DNA of 64,000 bases from Pseudomonas sp. ICMP 561 (GTDB taxonomy: Bacteria > Pseudomonadota > Gammaproteobacteria > Pseudomonadales > Pseudomonadaceae). The notes beneath the pieces were generated by a model. That model saw nothing but the letters and a program-made list of their open reading frames with translations. It was not told the DNA's origin and searched no databases. The stretch lies in NCBI RefSeq assembly GCF_002699985.1, contig NZ_LKBT01000070.1:182658-246657 (forward strand), written 5' to 3'. The translations under genes and the position numbers were made by a program. The stretch's first letter is position 1. Each line of letters starts with the position of its first letter. Below are positions 44,000-53,495 of this stretch, piece after piece.

Positions 44000-46900
44000 T
44001 TAGTTGATCGTCAAATTGCGCTGAGTGCCCTCTTCCGCATTGATATGACTCAACCGCCCTTGATCGTCAAACATGAGCCAGTCGGCTCCTGACAGGCGTG
44101 TCCTCACTTCGGGTCGAGGCCATTGCAGCGTCGCGCAAAGGCGGTCGCTATTGCGGTGGATGAATTGCCAGCGGGTTTCATCATCAGAAACGAGATAACC
44201 AGTGAGCAGCCAGTGCTCAAGCAGGAGCACTTCAACAGGGTCGTCTTCAGGCCCTTCAATACACCCAGGCAAGCGATAGCCCTTGCGGCTGCCACGTTGC
44301 TCGATCACAAGGACGGGATCATCTTCTCTTTCACGCTTGATGCGGATTTCGACGACGTCACTGGATGCACTGAACAACTGACGGCCGTCATCAAAGACGG
44401 TCTTCGAGGCAGGTTCGCGGCTCATCAGGCGACGATCCGGCAGGCGGTAATGCCACAGCTCACTGCCCGACTCAGGGTCGTAAAGCCAGAGGTATTCGCC
44501 ATGGGCATCATCCTTAAGGCCCAGGATGCGGCCTGGCAGATCACTGACATGCCACAACGTTTCAAGCCCTCGATCCACGTCGACCACCCGCAGTTGCCGG
44601 TTTTGCCCAATGGTCCAGGACGAACCGTTGAAGATCCTGGCGAATACGTCGAACTTATGTACGCCCAGATCCGTTGCGGTACGGTTAACCAGGTCCAGCT
44701 TGCTGATCCGCCAGGCTTCGCTTCGGCGAACCAGCACCAGCGCCACTTGTCGGCTGTGGGCCATCACGATGGCTTGCGCCGGCACTGAAAAGTGAAAAAG
44801 ACGCTTGCCGGATGCGTCGACGACCACTGCACCCGCCTCGCCCAATGCCAGCAAGTAACGCGAGTCTTCCAGTGCCACGGCATCCAGTATGACCCTGCTC
44901 CCCATTGCGGGTGCCGACCATTCAAGCGTCGCCTCAACGCTATCCAGAGGCTGTTTACCCCGGCGAGGCAACGCTTTGCCAGGAAGGTCAGCCTGGAGCA
45001 GTTTGTCCTTGCTCATTATGACCAGCGCTTGCAACTGATTATGGGTCAGCCTCCCTTGCCCATTTGCTTCATCGGCAATGATCGCGTGTATCGTTGCGCC
45101 GGTCAGCCAGGCCAGCGCTTTTGCGTGACTCTGGTGCTGCAACAATGCCTCCGCCAGGGCAGCGCGCTCGGCGAAGCGCTGAGGATCATCGCGGAGCTGC
45201 TCCACCCATTCCCCATAGGCGGCCAGCGTGTCAGGTAACAGGATCGCTCGTTTGACGAGCGCTCTGATGGCAAGACGTCCACCAGCGGCCTCCGCATCAA
45301 GTAACCATTGAGCCGCCCGGGCGCGCTCGCCGGGCAAACTCCAGATGGCGTCGACGGCTTGCAACCACAGCCCTTTGCCGATAAGCGACTCTGCCCACTC
45401 AAGCCTCAACCGCCCGGCACTTTCAGGCTGTTTTTGCTCAAGCATCATCACGGCATCAGCAAACGCGTCGTCACGACGAGCTACCAGCACCGCTCGCTGC
45501 CAGTTACCGGCCAGGCACAGCAAGCGGACGATCACCGCTGGGGGCATGTCCCACGTCAGGGCCAGATCGGCGGCTTGTTGGTACCGCTCGTGCTTTTCCA
45601 GATAGTCGAGCGCTTCCTGGCGCTCTTTCAGCAGTTCGGCCAGAACGAACACTGCTTCTTCAACACGGCCTTCCCGGTCGAGCCTTTCAAACGACTTCCG
45701 GTATAAGTGCTTGAGGCGGTCTTTAAAGTCATCTTCAAAAAGCATCGCGTTAGCAGGTCCGGAACGCTCACCTACAACAAGCTCCTGGCGCCGTTGCGGA
45801 GTCCCAAATGCCTGCTCCCCCGTGCTCTGGCCACCTTCCAGTGGAATGGCGTGGCGCAGGGCTTCTTCCAGATCGCCGTCTTCGAACATTTCCATCATGC
45901 GCCGCATGTACTCTGCCTGGCGTTTGCCATAGAGCGCGGAAAGCGGTGAGCGAAGTGTCAGGCGTGTAAGCCAGCGACGCCATCGATTGACCCTGGGCTT
46001 CGTGGGCGTGGCGCGAGGTGCAATCCCCGGCTGGCTCTGGGATTGAGGCACCCCATACGCCCCGGAGGGCTGGCCAGCAAAAAAACGGCGAATCCACAGC
46101 AGCAACAGAGTAAACAACGTTGCGCTGATCAGGATTCCCAGAATCACTGCGCCGACATCCGGGGAATCTGCCGCCGGCGGCGACATGGTTTGGCCTTTCT
46201 TATCGTTGACAGCCATCCAGATAAAAGCGGCAACCAATATCCCGCTGATACCGAGCTTCAGCCAGGGTAGCGATGCCACCTCGGGGCTCTTCCACGGGTT
46301 ATCCGCTGGTCTACCGGCAGCCTGATCAGGGATTTTTTCAGGCGCGCTGCCTTTGCGTTCCAGCAGCGCCTTCATCACATCTTCCCGCTCAGGGCTGACA
46401 GGCCGCAGAGCACCGCCGAGGATCTCCCGCACGTCGGACGCAATAGCAGGCGGTTCAACGACCGGCTCCGGCAATGCGCGCCGACAGTCATAGGTCTCCA
46501 GCAAGGTGTAGCCACTCACATCGAGCCATTGCGCTGGATTAATGAGCCTGGCATCGCGCAATTGCAACGCGCTGACGTGGCTGGCACGCACCAGCCAGAC
46601 ATCGGCTGCGGGCAGGCTGCGCGCTTCTTGCGGGGTCAGCAGAGCCGAGCACAGCGCGTCGCCCTGACGTATCAGCGGCCAGCCCACCTGGGTTTCACAC
46701 ATCACAGACAGGGGTTGGCCAAAACGCAGCAAGTCGCCGTCGGCAAAACGATAGGCGCTTGAACCCGTTTGCCATTGATCGAGGATCAGTCTCGCCCGTT
46801 CCTGCTCGTCAAACCTTTCGTGGGAGAACCATACCCCTTCGATGTGCTGATGACCGACCAGCACCGGACGGCGAATCAGTGTCGAGTCATGCTCAAGCAT
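44000..46900 (-). CDS. bpX6-like membrane protein of a MoxR-vWA-propeller ternary system
   Basis: 966 residues from MLEHDSTLIRRPVLVGHQHI at 46900, which has GAGGGCACGG before it and overlaps the preceding gene by eight bases. Residues 1-170 form the bpX6-like domain (VGWPLIRQGDALCSALLTPQ; RDARLINPAQWLDVSGYTLL). Two membrane spans lie near 210-230 and 250-272. The middle (about 340-620) is a helical-repeat region (LDREGRVEEAVFVLAELLKE; KHERYQQAADLALTWDMPPA; AGNWQRAVLVARRDDAFADA). The last 300 residues are strand-rich, compatible with a beta-propeller (RVILDAVALEDSRYLLALGE). The name bpX6 comes from memory of the family description. It would form a membrane-anchored scaffold or effector. Confidence 0.72.
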   Translation of the reverse strand: MLEHDSTLIRRPVLVGHQHIEGVWFSHERFDEQERARLILDQWQTGSSAYRFADGDLLRFGQPLSVMCETQVGWPLIRQGDALCSALLTPQEARSLPAADVWLVRASHVSALQLRDARLINPAQWLDVSGYTLLETYDCRRALPEPVVEPPAIASDVREILGGALRPVSPEREDVMKALLERKGSAPEKIPDQAAGRPADNPWKSPEVASLPWLKLGISGILVAAFIWMAVNDKKGQTMSPPAADSPDVGAVILGILISATLFTLLLLWIRRFFAGQPSGAYGVPQSQSQPGIAPRATPTKPRVNRWRRWLTRLTLRSPLSALYGKRQAEYMRRMMEMFEDGDLEEALRHAIPLEGGQSTGEQAFGTPQRRQELVVGERSGPANAMLFEDDFKDRLKHLYRKSFERLDREGRVEEAVFVLAELLKERQEALDYLEKHERYQQAADLALTWDMPPAVIVRLLCLAGNWQRAVLVARRDDAFADAVMMLEQKQPESAGRLRLEWAESLIGKGLWLQAVDAIWSLPGERARAAQWLLDAEAAGGRLAIRALVKRAILLPDTLAAYGEWVEQLRDDPQRFAERAALAEALLQHQSHAKALAWLTGATIHAIIADEANGQGRLTHNQLQALVIMSKDKLLQADLPGKALPRRGKQPLDSVEATLEWSAPAMGSRVILDAVALEDSRYLLALGEAGAVVVDASGKRLFHFSVPAQAIVMAHSRQVALVLVRRSEAWRISKLDLVNRTATDLGVHKFDVFARIFNGSSWTIGQNRQLRVVDVDRGLETLWHVSDLPGRILGLKDDAHGEYLWLYDPESGSELWHYRLPDRRLMSREPASKTVFDDGRQLFSASSDVVEIRIKREREDDPVLVIEQRGSRKGYRLPGCIEGPEDDPVEVLLLEHWLLTGYLVSDDETRWQFIHRNSDRLCATLQWPRPEVRTRLSGADWLMFDDQGRLSHINAEEGTQRNLTIN

Positions 46901-48731
46901 CCGTGCCCTCCCCGTGTTCGTCCGATGTTTCGTTGCAGAATATCTGCAGGCGCAGAGCATTGAGTGGCAACGAATAAACCAGTAATTCCCGGGTGGCACT
47001 GGTCAAGGCGGCGATAAGGCCGCTGACAGGGCAAAAGCTGATTTTGGCGATGGGGTTAGAGGTCGTGAACAACACACGCGATTGCCCATTACCACTTCGT
47101 AGCGTGACGGATTGCCGCCTGGAACTGTACACAACCATCGAGCAGTAATCATCGCCCTCTTGCTGCCACACACCGACTGCTTTCCAGCCACTGGACAGAT
47201 GAAGAGTCTGCGTCGGCATCGAAGCATTCGGCGCAGCAACCACTTGCCAGCGCTCGCCCTCAGGCGTAACGGTAAGCAGCGCACAGCCGCCGAAACCGCT
47301 CTGCCATTGCTTGCCACCGGCAAACAGCACCTGAGTGACGCCTTTACCGTCGCCCACTACGTAAGCCGGTGAAACCACGCCTTCAGCATTGATCGAGTGA
47401 GCGTATAAACGTCCGGCGTCACTGCGAACATAGGCTGCCCGGTCCTTGTCGACTTTGGCCAGGCCCAGCACCTTGTCCGCCAGGTAATGAGTAACGCCTG
47501 ACTTGGGTTTAGCGGGCGAACGCGCCGTTGCTATCGCCCAAAAAGCCAGATGCCCCTGGTTATCCAGCAGAAAAAGGCGGCCTGTAATGCTGTTGCGCAA
47601 CCAGACGACGGGCAAAAAACTGGCCGTGCCTGGTGGTAATTTCAGCTCGTCGGGCTCCGGTTTAACGACAGAAACCAGTCCTGACATGTTCCAGAAGGAC
47701 AGCTCCTGATGGTTACTCAGCACGCCGCCGAGTTTGTTGTGCATGAACGTGAGGCTGAGCGGCGTCCACGCCGGGTTCCACAGCTGACGGCGAATTTCGA
47801 GCGATTTTTTTTGCCCGGCTGCTGGTAGCTCGATCAACACCACACCAGGCGCATCAAGCATTTTCATCGCGATGTGAGTGCCCGCGCTAGCAATGACCGG
47901 CAGCGAGGTCAGCGATACCCGCGGCACGCTGCCTTTGAGTACGGGAGCCTCAATGGTTTCCCCGACGAATTGACCTTTCAGTAGCTGCAGGGCCAGTTGT
48001 TCGTCCGGGATGGGCAGCGACACACGACGATTGCCAGAACTTTGCAGCTCAAAAGACAAGCTTTCCCGGTCGAGACTGCGATGCACTTGAGCCCTGTGGG
48101 TACAGAGTTGTCCGTCCGTATTGGGGAGACGCTGCCCCACGACCCAGCACTCTCCGGCGTCATGTTGCTGCTCGGTAAGCCAGTTACGCCAGGTCTGCCA
48201 GTGTTCGTTACTCACCACCTCATAAGTACGAGCGTTAAGCAGCCGCCTGAGCTGTGCAGACGAATCGAGTTCATAGAGCTCAGGCGCTTGCTGCAAAATG
48301 CCCCAGCGCAACTGGGCACCCGCTTCCTGGGCGCGGCGTCCAAGCAATATCAATAACGCAAGGTGAACCAGTCTCGCTGCGCCTAACTGCAAAGGACCGG
48401 CGTCAAACAACACTACTATCAGCCGGTTTGCTTGCCGAGTGTGGTATTGCGGTGCCACAAACAGGTGCTCGCCGGCTGCGGCTCGCCGTAAAAACTCATC
48501 GGGCACCTCATCGGCCAGTAACCATTCGCTGGACAGTAAACGCTCATAAGGTCCGCGACGCTGCAGATCACCCAGGCCGTCGGGCTCGGGCACACCGCCT
48601 TGCTGTCGGCCGCGCAACGGACCGAGTATTGGATTCAGACGCCCCAGCAGGTCGGCGAACAGGGGTAAATGCTCGGGGGCAAACCATTCGAGCCACTGGC
48701 GCCAGGGTTGAAGGCCATCAGGTAATTGCAT
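46893..48731 (-). CDS. degenerate vWA plus beta-propeller protein of the ternary system
   Basis: 612 residues from the ATG at 48731, which shares one base with the upstream stop (TGATG). An N-terminal segment (about 100-200: ANRLIVVLFDAGPLQLGAARLVH split before residue 120) has the strand-helix order of a vWA domain, but the metal motif DxSxS reads DAGPL, so the MIDAS site is degenerate. From about 250 to the end, repeated strand blocks (LSLTFMHNKLGGVLSNHQEL; RAAYVRSDAGRLYAHSINAE; SKISFCPVSGLIAALTSATR-like IAKISFCPVSGLIAALTSAT) suggest a seven-bladed propeller. It should couple the MoxR ATPase to its targets. Confidence 0.68.
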   Translation of the reverse strand: MQLPDGLQPWRQWLEWFAPEHLPLFADLLGRLNPILGPLRGRQQGGVPEPDGLGDLQRRGPYERLLSSEWLLADEVPDEFLRRAAAGEHLFVAPQYHTRQANRLIVVLFDAGPLQLGAARLVHLALLILLGRRAQEAGAQLRWGILQQAPELYELDSSAQLRRLLNARTYEVVSNEHWQTWRNWLTEQQHDAGECWVVGQRLPNTDGQLCTHRAQVHRSLDRESLSFELQSSGNRRVSLPIPDEQLALQLLKGQFVGETIEAPVLKGSVPRVSLTSLPVIASAGTHIAMKMLDAPGVVLIELPAAGQKKSLEIRRQLWNPAWTPLSLTFMHNKLGGVLSNHQELSFWNMSGLVSVVKPEPDELKLPPGTASFLPVVWLRNSITGRLFLLDNQGHLAFWAIATARSPAKPKSGVTHYLADKVLGLAKVDKDRAAYVRSDAGRLYAHSINAEGVVSPAYVVGDGKGVTQVLFAGGKQWQSGFGGCALLTVTPEGERWQVVAAPNASMPTQTLHLSSGWKAVGVWQQEGDDYCSMVVYSSRRQSVTLRSGNGQSRVLFTTSNPIAKISFCPVSGLIAALTSATRELLVYSLPLNALRLQIFCNETSDEHGEGTDA

Positions 48732-49165
48732 CAGCGTTGCGCCCAATAATCCTGGATGATCAGCAAGTGCTCCGACGTGACCGGAAGTTGACGATCGAGG
48801 GGCACCACGGCGGACGGCTCACGCCACAGCAGCAGGGGTGAGCGCGAAAAACTGGACGACAAGGCCTGCCCCAGTAGATCGATTGGCACATCGGGCTCCC
48901 AACTGGTGGGTAACCATAAGCCGGGCGCACGCTCATCCATTGCCGCGTATTCCACCCCATCGACCCACGGCAATTCGCCAACAGCACCGGACACCACCAT
49001 TACATCGCGATTGGCTGTGACTTGCAGACGTACAGCCTGCTCAGCCGGAACCAATGACAACCGTGCGTGCAGGCGCCGGGCTGCCTCGCCCCATGCTACG
49101 GCAGCCCGCGGCTCGGCCGGAGTCAGACGAGGCCGCCAACTCCAGGTCTTTGCGTAAGCACTCAT
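48731..49165 (-). CDS. small bpX-like protein of the ternary system
   Basis: 144 residues. WSWRPRLTPAEPRAAVAWGE opens it. LPWVDGVEYAAMDERAPGLW and LPTSWEPDVPIDLLGQALSS are distinctive, followed by SPLLLWREPSAVVPLDRQLP. No signal peptide or membrane span. It overlaps the MoxR stop by four bases (ATGA) and the next gene by one base. I believe it belongs to one of the numbered bpX domains described for these ternary systems, but cannot say which. Not found elsewhere in the window. Confidence 0.65.
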   Translation of the reverse strand: MSAYAKTWSWRPRLTPAEPRAAVAWGEAARRLHARLSLVPAEQAVRLQVTANRDVMVVSGAVGELPWVDGVEYAAMDERAPGLWLPTSWEPDVPIDLLGQALSSSFSRSPLLLWREPSAVVPLDRQLPVTSEHLLIIQDYWAQR

Positions 49166-50283
49166 GCCGATGTCGACAGCATCTGGGCTAATTGCCCACG
49201 TACTTCCTGCAATCGTGCGGGTATGGTCTGAGTGTTGAAGTTGGCGTCGATCTCGCGAAGCAAACCTTCAACCAAAGGACTAGCCGGTGGTTCGCTACGG
49301 GCCAGGTAATCCTCCGCCGTTTCCAGCAGACGGCTGAGCCGTGACATCGGCTGCAGAGTCGCCTCCTCCACAGCACTGAACAAGTGACTGTTGCTGGACT
49401 GCGCAAAGATGTCCCGCAGGACTTCGCGACCATGCTGCTGGGTTTCCTTGGTAGGCAACACATACAGCAGCGGCCACAAATCTGCCTCACTGGCCTCAAG
49501 GCGTCCGCCCAACAATGCGGCCGCCGCGATGAGTCGCTGAGACTTGACGATGCGGCGGTCCGAGAGCTGGATACCGGCCTCACGCAGACGCCGGATCGCG
49601 CGAGCCAGGGACGGCCGAACCTGAGTCAGGTCAACCTGTTTCAGCGCCTGTCCAAGGGTGTCCAGCTGGCTCAAGCCCAATAATTGCTGAACCGGGCGCT
49701 GCTCCGACTGCCAGCCACCCGCCAACATCGCCTCCAGTTGATTGTCAGGGACTGATTCAACGAACAGGTGCAACAGGAAACGGTCACCAAACGCTGCCAA
49801 TGCCTCGTCGTCCGGCAAGCCATTTGCCGCACCGACACAGACGCGAAGCGGGCACTGGATTTGCGTATGGCCGCGGCGAAAGCGTCGCTCGTTAAGCACA
49901 CCCAACAAGGTATTGAGGATGGCTGTAGATCCCAGAAACACCTCGTCGAGGAACACGATATCGGCTTCAGGGAGCATGCCGCTGACATCTGTTTCGACAG
50001 TGCCTTCACGCAACTTCTTCAGGTCCACCGCGCCGAACAGCTCGGAAGGTTCGGTAAAGCGCCCCAGCAGGTACTCGAAATAACGTCCGCCCATGGATTG
50101 GGCCACCCGCCGCACCACTGCGCTTTTGGCAGTGCCCGGCGGGCCGATCACCAGAATGTGCTCCTGGGCAACGGCAGCCAGAACAATCAACTCGGCGAGC
50201 TGCTCACGCCCAACCAAACCTTCGGCAGCGACACGAACAGCCTGGCGAATGTGCAACGCGGCGCTCTGCAATGAGGCAATCAT
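49162..50283 (-). CDS. MoxR-family AAA+ ATPase
   Basis: 373 residues. Walker A GPPGTAKS is at about 46-53 and Walker B IVFLDEV at about 108-114. The MoxR signatures GRFTEPSELFGAVDLKKLRE and FLGSTAILNTLLGVLNERRF, sensor 1 (VCVGAANGLP) and FGDRFLLHLFVE are all in place. The C-terminal half is helical (IVKSQRLIAAAALLGGRLEA). MoxR ATPases work with vWA proteins as chaperones or remodelling machines; RavA-ViaA is the best known case. First gene of the four-gene coupled operon. GGGAAGACCCC precedes the ATG. Confidence 0.9.
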   Translation of the reverse strand: MIASLQSAALHIRQAVRVAAEGLVGREQLAELIVLAAVAQEHILVIGPPGTAKSAVVRRVAQSMGGRYFEYLLGRFTEPSELFGAVDLKKLREGTVETDVSGMLPEADIVFLDEVFLGSTAILNTLLGVLNERRFRRGHTQIQCPLRVCVGAANGLPDDEALAAFGDRFLLHLFVESVPDNQLEAMLAGGWQSEQRPVQQLLGLSQLDTLGQALKQVDLTQVRPSLARAIRRLREAGIQLSDRRIVKSQRLIAAAALLGGRLEASEADLWPLLYVLPTKETQQHGREVLRDIFAQSSNSHLFSAVEEATLQPMSRLSRLLETAEDYLARSEPPASPLVEGLLREIDANFNTQTIPARLQEVRGQLAQMLSTSA

Positions 50284-50445
50284 GGGGTCTTCCCTGAAAC
50301 TGAAGCCGAAGATTCTGCCTGACGGCGGCCTCGGCGGACAAGTTCAGTAACAGGATTAATGTCAGTTTTCGGATAGTTGAATATTGTTTGATAGGGGCGG
50401 CCAAGTATTCCTGACAACACGCTGTCGCGATGCAAACACAGGATC

Positions 50446-50535
50446 TGTAGGAGTGAGCTTGCTCGCGATTTCGGTCTATCAGTCGGTGAATATATTGCCT
50501 GTGCTGACGTAATCGCGAGCAAGCTCACTCCTACA
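50446..50535. repeat. REPIN, type TGTAGGAGTGAGCTTGCTCG
   Basis: TGTAGGAGTGAGCTTGCTCG is mirrored by CGAGCAAGCTCACTCCTACA over a 50-base centre. Outside the left arm lies ACGCTGTCGCGATGCAAACA and outside the right arm TGCTGCGCGACAGCG, a partly mirrored flank shared with two other elements. It fills the gap 50284-50607 ahead of the MoxR operon; no promoter is obvious to me. Confidence 0.9.
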
Positions 50536-50607
50536 GGTCCCATGTCTGCTGCGCGACAGCGCGGATTCTGGACGATGAGAGATCTCCTACAGCCTGACCC
50601 CCACCTG

Positions 50608-51282
50608 TCATGGCCGTGAGGCGATCTCGTCCAGATGTTCCAGCAGGTCTTGTGGGTCTTCATACACACGCAAGGCCCCTGCCCGCTCAAGCTCTGCAAT
50701 GTCATAACCGCCCGATAGCAAGCCGATACCGGTGGCTTTACAGCGGCGTGCAGCAAGCATGTCCCAGACGGCATCGCCAATCACCAGGCATTCCTCGATA
50801 GGCACGTCCAGCTTCTCCGCTGCGGCCAGGAACAGATCAGGATCAGGCTTGCCGTATTTCACGTCATCACGGGTAATGATGTTGATCTTGTTGATGTCCA
50901 GCTTAAGTGCTTTCAGGTTGATCGTTGCCGTATCAATCCCGCCACTGGTTGCAATGCACCACTTGAGGTTGTCCTGGCTGAGCGTATCAAGCAGCTCTAC
51001 GGCACCGGGCAGTGCGATGATCTGGCCCTGAAGCCGCTCGTAGGCTTCTGCGTGCTTTTCGCTGAGTCGTTTGGCTTGCGCTTCGCTGATGTCCAGTCCG
51101 GTTTCTCTCGACAAGGTCTTGAGCATCAGCCCGCCACTCATGCCGATCTTGCGGTGGATGCGCCACATCGCGAGGGGAATATCCTCGGAGTCCAGGGCTT
51201 CTTTCCAGGCTGCAACGTTCTGATAAACGCTGTCTGTAAGCGTGCCGTCCAGATCGAAGATGAACGAAGTTTGCGGTCGCAT
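50608..51282 (-). CDS. HAD-superfamily phosphatase
   Basis: 224 residues. Motif I SFIFDLDGTLTDS at the N-terminus (nucleophile Asp11, next Asp13), motif II CIATSGG near 109, the Lys of KYGKPDPDLF near 143 and motif IV VIGDAVWDM near 166. The helical cap between motifs I and II places it in the phosphoglycolate phosphatase/beta-phosphoglucomutase-like subfamily. A small-molecule phosphate ester is the likely substrate. Its promoter faces that of the photolyase gene. Confidence 0.88.
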   Translation of the reverse strand: MRPQTSFIFDLDGTLTDSVYQNVAAWKEALDSEDIPLAMWRIHRKIGMSGGLMLKTLSRETGLDISEAQAKRLSEKHAEAYERLQGQIIALPGAVELLDTLSQDNLKWCIATSGGIDTATINLKALKLDINKINIITRDDVKYGKPDPDLFLAAAEKLDVPIEECLVIGDAVWDMLAARRCKATGIGLLSGGYDIAELERAGALRVYEDPQDLLEHLDEIASRP

Positions 51283-51413
51283 GGGCTGCTCCTTTAATGA
51301 GTTTGAATCGGCGTCTCCATTTTTTGAGTACCTGTGAACTGAGGTGTTCGGTTTTTCTTCAGTTCCCTTTCCAAATGCGCTGAACGGCCATATTCACAAA
51401 GACCTATGAAATA

Positions 51414-51442
51414 CTTGTACAAGAATTTACATTGGTACAGGT
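51414..51442 (+). promoter_or_regulatory. candidate regulatory site before the photolyase gene
   Basis: CTTGTACAAG at 51414 is a perfect ten-base palindrome, and a related TTGGTACAGG lies 19 bases further. TTGTACA boxes are associated with MerR-type, B12-dependent light regulators (LitR/CarH) in other bacteria, so a light-response operator is possible. The regulator gene is not in the window. Confidence 0.35.
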
Positions 51443-51502
51443 TTTTGCATCACTTCGGCTTACAGCCATCAGGAAGGACGTTTTGAACAGAGAGATGCGT
51501 TG

Positions 51503-53041
51503 ATGAGTGCGGTTCGCCGATTGTGTCTGGTGCTGGGCGACCAATTGTCCTTTGACCTTGCTTCGCTGGCTGGTCTGGACGCCGAAAGCGATGCCGTGTT
51601 GATGGTCGAGGTCATGGAGGAAGCCAGCCATGTGCCCCATCATCCGCAAAAGATCACACTGATCTTCAGTGCCATGCGGCATTTCGCCGAGGCGTTGAAG
51701 GCGCGTGGTTTTCGTGTTCACTACGTTCGGCTGGATGACTCACTGAACACCGGCTCAGTGCCTGCCGAGTTGCATCGCTGGCAGTCATCGTTGCAGCCGG
51801 AAGAAATTCACCTGACCGAGACCGGTGACTGGCGTCTTGAACACTCGATCAAGACATGTGGCTTAGCAATTCAGTGGCACAGCGACACGCGTTTTCTCTG
51901 CAGTCGTGGCGAATTCTCTGACTGGGCCCAAGGCAAAAAACAGCTGCGGATGGAGTTCTTCTACCGGGAAATGCGCCGCAAAAGTCGGTTATTGATCAAT
52001 GGCGACGGCACCCCGGTCGGTGGCGCCTGGAACTTCGACGCGGAAAACCGCAAAGCGTTGCCCAAGAACGTGCGCGCGCCCTACCCCGCGCGGTTTTCTA
52101 CCGACGCCATCACTCAGGAAGTCATTGCACTGGTTCGGGCCCGGTTCTCCAGTCACTACGGTGCGCTGGATAACTTCGACTACCCGGTGACGCATGCCGA
52201 AGCCCAGTCGCTGTGGGAATATTTTCTGGATTACGGGCTGGCCGGTTTTGGCGATTATCAGGACGCCATGGCCAGCAACGAACCCTTCCTTTTCCACGCC
52301 CGCATCAGCGCCGCGCTGAACATCGGCCTGCTAGACCTTCGTCAACTGTGCAGCGATGTGGAATCGGCCTATTGGGCAGGCAGTATTGCCTTGAATGCCG
52401 CCGAGGGTTTCATTCGCCAACTGATCGGCTGGCGTGAATATGTGCGCGGCGTCTATTGGTTAAAAATGCCGGACTACGCCAGCGGCAATTCATTCGGCAA
52501 CACCAGGTCGCTGCCGGAGTTCTACTGGACCGGTAAAACCAGAATGAACTGCATGAGTCAGGCCATCGGTCAAAGCCTGGAATACGCCTATGCGCATCAT
52601 ATTCAGCGCCTGATGGTGACCGGCAACTTCGCGCTGCTTGCCGGCATCGCGCCGCCGCAGATATGCGAGTGGTATCTGGCGATTTACATGGATGCCTTCG
52701 ACTGGGTCGAGCTGCCCAACACATTGGGAATGGTCATGCATGCCGATGGTGGCTACCTCGGCTCCAAACCCTACTGCGCCAGCGGTCAATACATCAAACG
52801 CATGTCCAACTACTGCGGGGACTGCGCCTATAAAGTGACTGAAAGTACGGCTGACAATGCCTGCCCTTTCAACTCGCTGTACTGGCACTTCCTGATGCGT
52901 CACGGCAACCTTCTGCGGGGTAATCAGCGCATGGGCATGATCTACAAGAATCTGGATCGCATGCCTGAATCGAAACAGCAAGCACTCTGGCAGCGCGGCG
53001 AGATGTTGCTGGCCATGCTGGATGCTGGGGAGATGGTTTAA
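51503..53041 (+). CDS. phrB: cryptochrome/photolyase-related protein (FeS-BCP / PhrB type)
   Basis: 512 residues from the ATG at 51503. It begins RRLCLVLGDQLSFDLASLAG, the opening of the iron-sulfur bacterial cryptochrome/photolyase clade. FAD-pocket residues occur in GTPVGGAWNFDAENRKALP and ALNAAEGFIRQLIGWREYVR. Cys residues in KTRMNCMSQ, in CGDCAYKV and in DNACPFNSLYW are positioned to ligate the [4Fe-4S] cluster. Members repair (6-4) photoproducts or act as blue-light receptors. The DUF2256 gene follows on the same strand, a common pairing. Confidence 0.9.
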   Translation: MSAVRRLCLVLGDQLSFDLASLAGLDAESDAVLMVEVMEEASHVPHHPQKITLIFSAMRHFAEALKARGFRVHYVRLDDSLNTGSVPAELHRWQSSLQPEEIHLTETGDWRLEHSIKTCGLAIQWHSDTRFLCSRGEFSDWAQGKKQLRMEFFYREMRRKSRLLINGDGTPVGGAWNFDAENRKALPKNVRAPYPARFSTDAITQEVIALVRARFSSHYGALDNFDYPVTHAEAQSLWEYFLDYGLAGFGDYQDAMASNEPFLFHARISAALNIGLLDLRQLCSDVESAYWAGSIALNAAEGFIRQLIGWREYVRGVYWLKMPDYASGNSFGNTRSLPEFYWTGKTRMNCMSQAIGQSLEYAYAHHIQRLMVTGNFALLAGIAPPQICEWYLAIYMDAFDWVELPNTLGMVMHADGGYLGSKPYCASGQYIKRMSNYCGDCAYKVTESTADNACPFNSLYWHFLMRHGNLLRGNQRMGMIYKNLDRMPESKQQALWQRGEMLLAMLDAGEMV

Positions 53042-53095
53042 AGCAAATCGTTTGTTAAGCCTGACGCTGCGCTGTCGCGAATCAAACATAGAACC

Positions 53096-53184
53096 TGTAG
53101 GAGCGCGCTTGCCCGCGATAGCGTCAGCGCAGCCAATATATGTATCGACTGGCACACCGAATCGCGGGCAAGCGCGCTCCTACA
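53096..53184. repeat. REPIN, type TGTAGGAGCGCGCTTGCCCG
   Basis: TGTAGGAGCGCGCTTGCCCG is mirrored by CGGGCAAGCGCGCTCCTACA. The left flank CTGCGCTGTCGCGAATCAAA resembles the flanks of the elements at 50446 and 55055. It sits between phrB and the DUF2256 gene. Confidence 0.9.
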
Positions 53185-53232
53185 GATAAACATTCCAAAT
53201 CAGGCAGTGGCATTTGTTGGACAGGAGATGCA

Positions 53233-53379
53233 TTGAAAAAGAATGAGTTGCCCGTAAAAACCTGCGTCGTCTGCGGCCTGCCTTTTACCTGGCGCAAGAA
53301 GTGGGCGCGTTGCTGGGATGAAGTCCGCTACTGCTCGGAGCGTTGCCGACGAAACAAGCGCGCCGAGCATTCAAGTTAG
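53233..53379 (+). CDS. DUF2256 zinc-ribbon protein
   Basis: 48 residues from a TTG at 53233, which has GGAG five bases upstream; the frame is open further up but with no other start of quality. [20 protein letters not shown] followed by [11 protein letters not shown] gives two CxxC-like knuckles and a very basic tail. DUF2256 proteins typically accompany photolyase/cryptochrome genes. Role unknown; nucleic-acid binding would fit the charge. Confidence 0.85.
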   Translation: MKKNELPVKTCVVCGLPFTWRKKWARCWDEVRYCSERCRRNKRAEHSS

Positions 53380-53495
53380 AAAGCCAGATGTCCGAAACGG
53401 TCCTGCACTGGTCCTGCCCATGTCTATCGTCGTTACCGCTGTGTGCTTACCATGGGATCTCTTAAGCGCCTCTGACACAGCAAAGAGAACAGACC

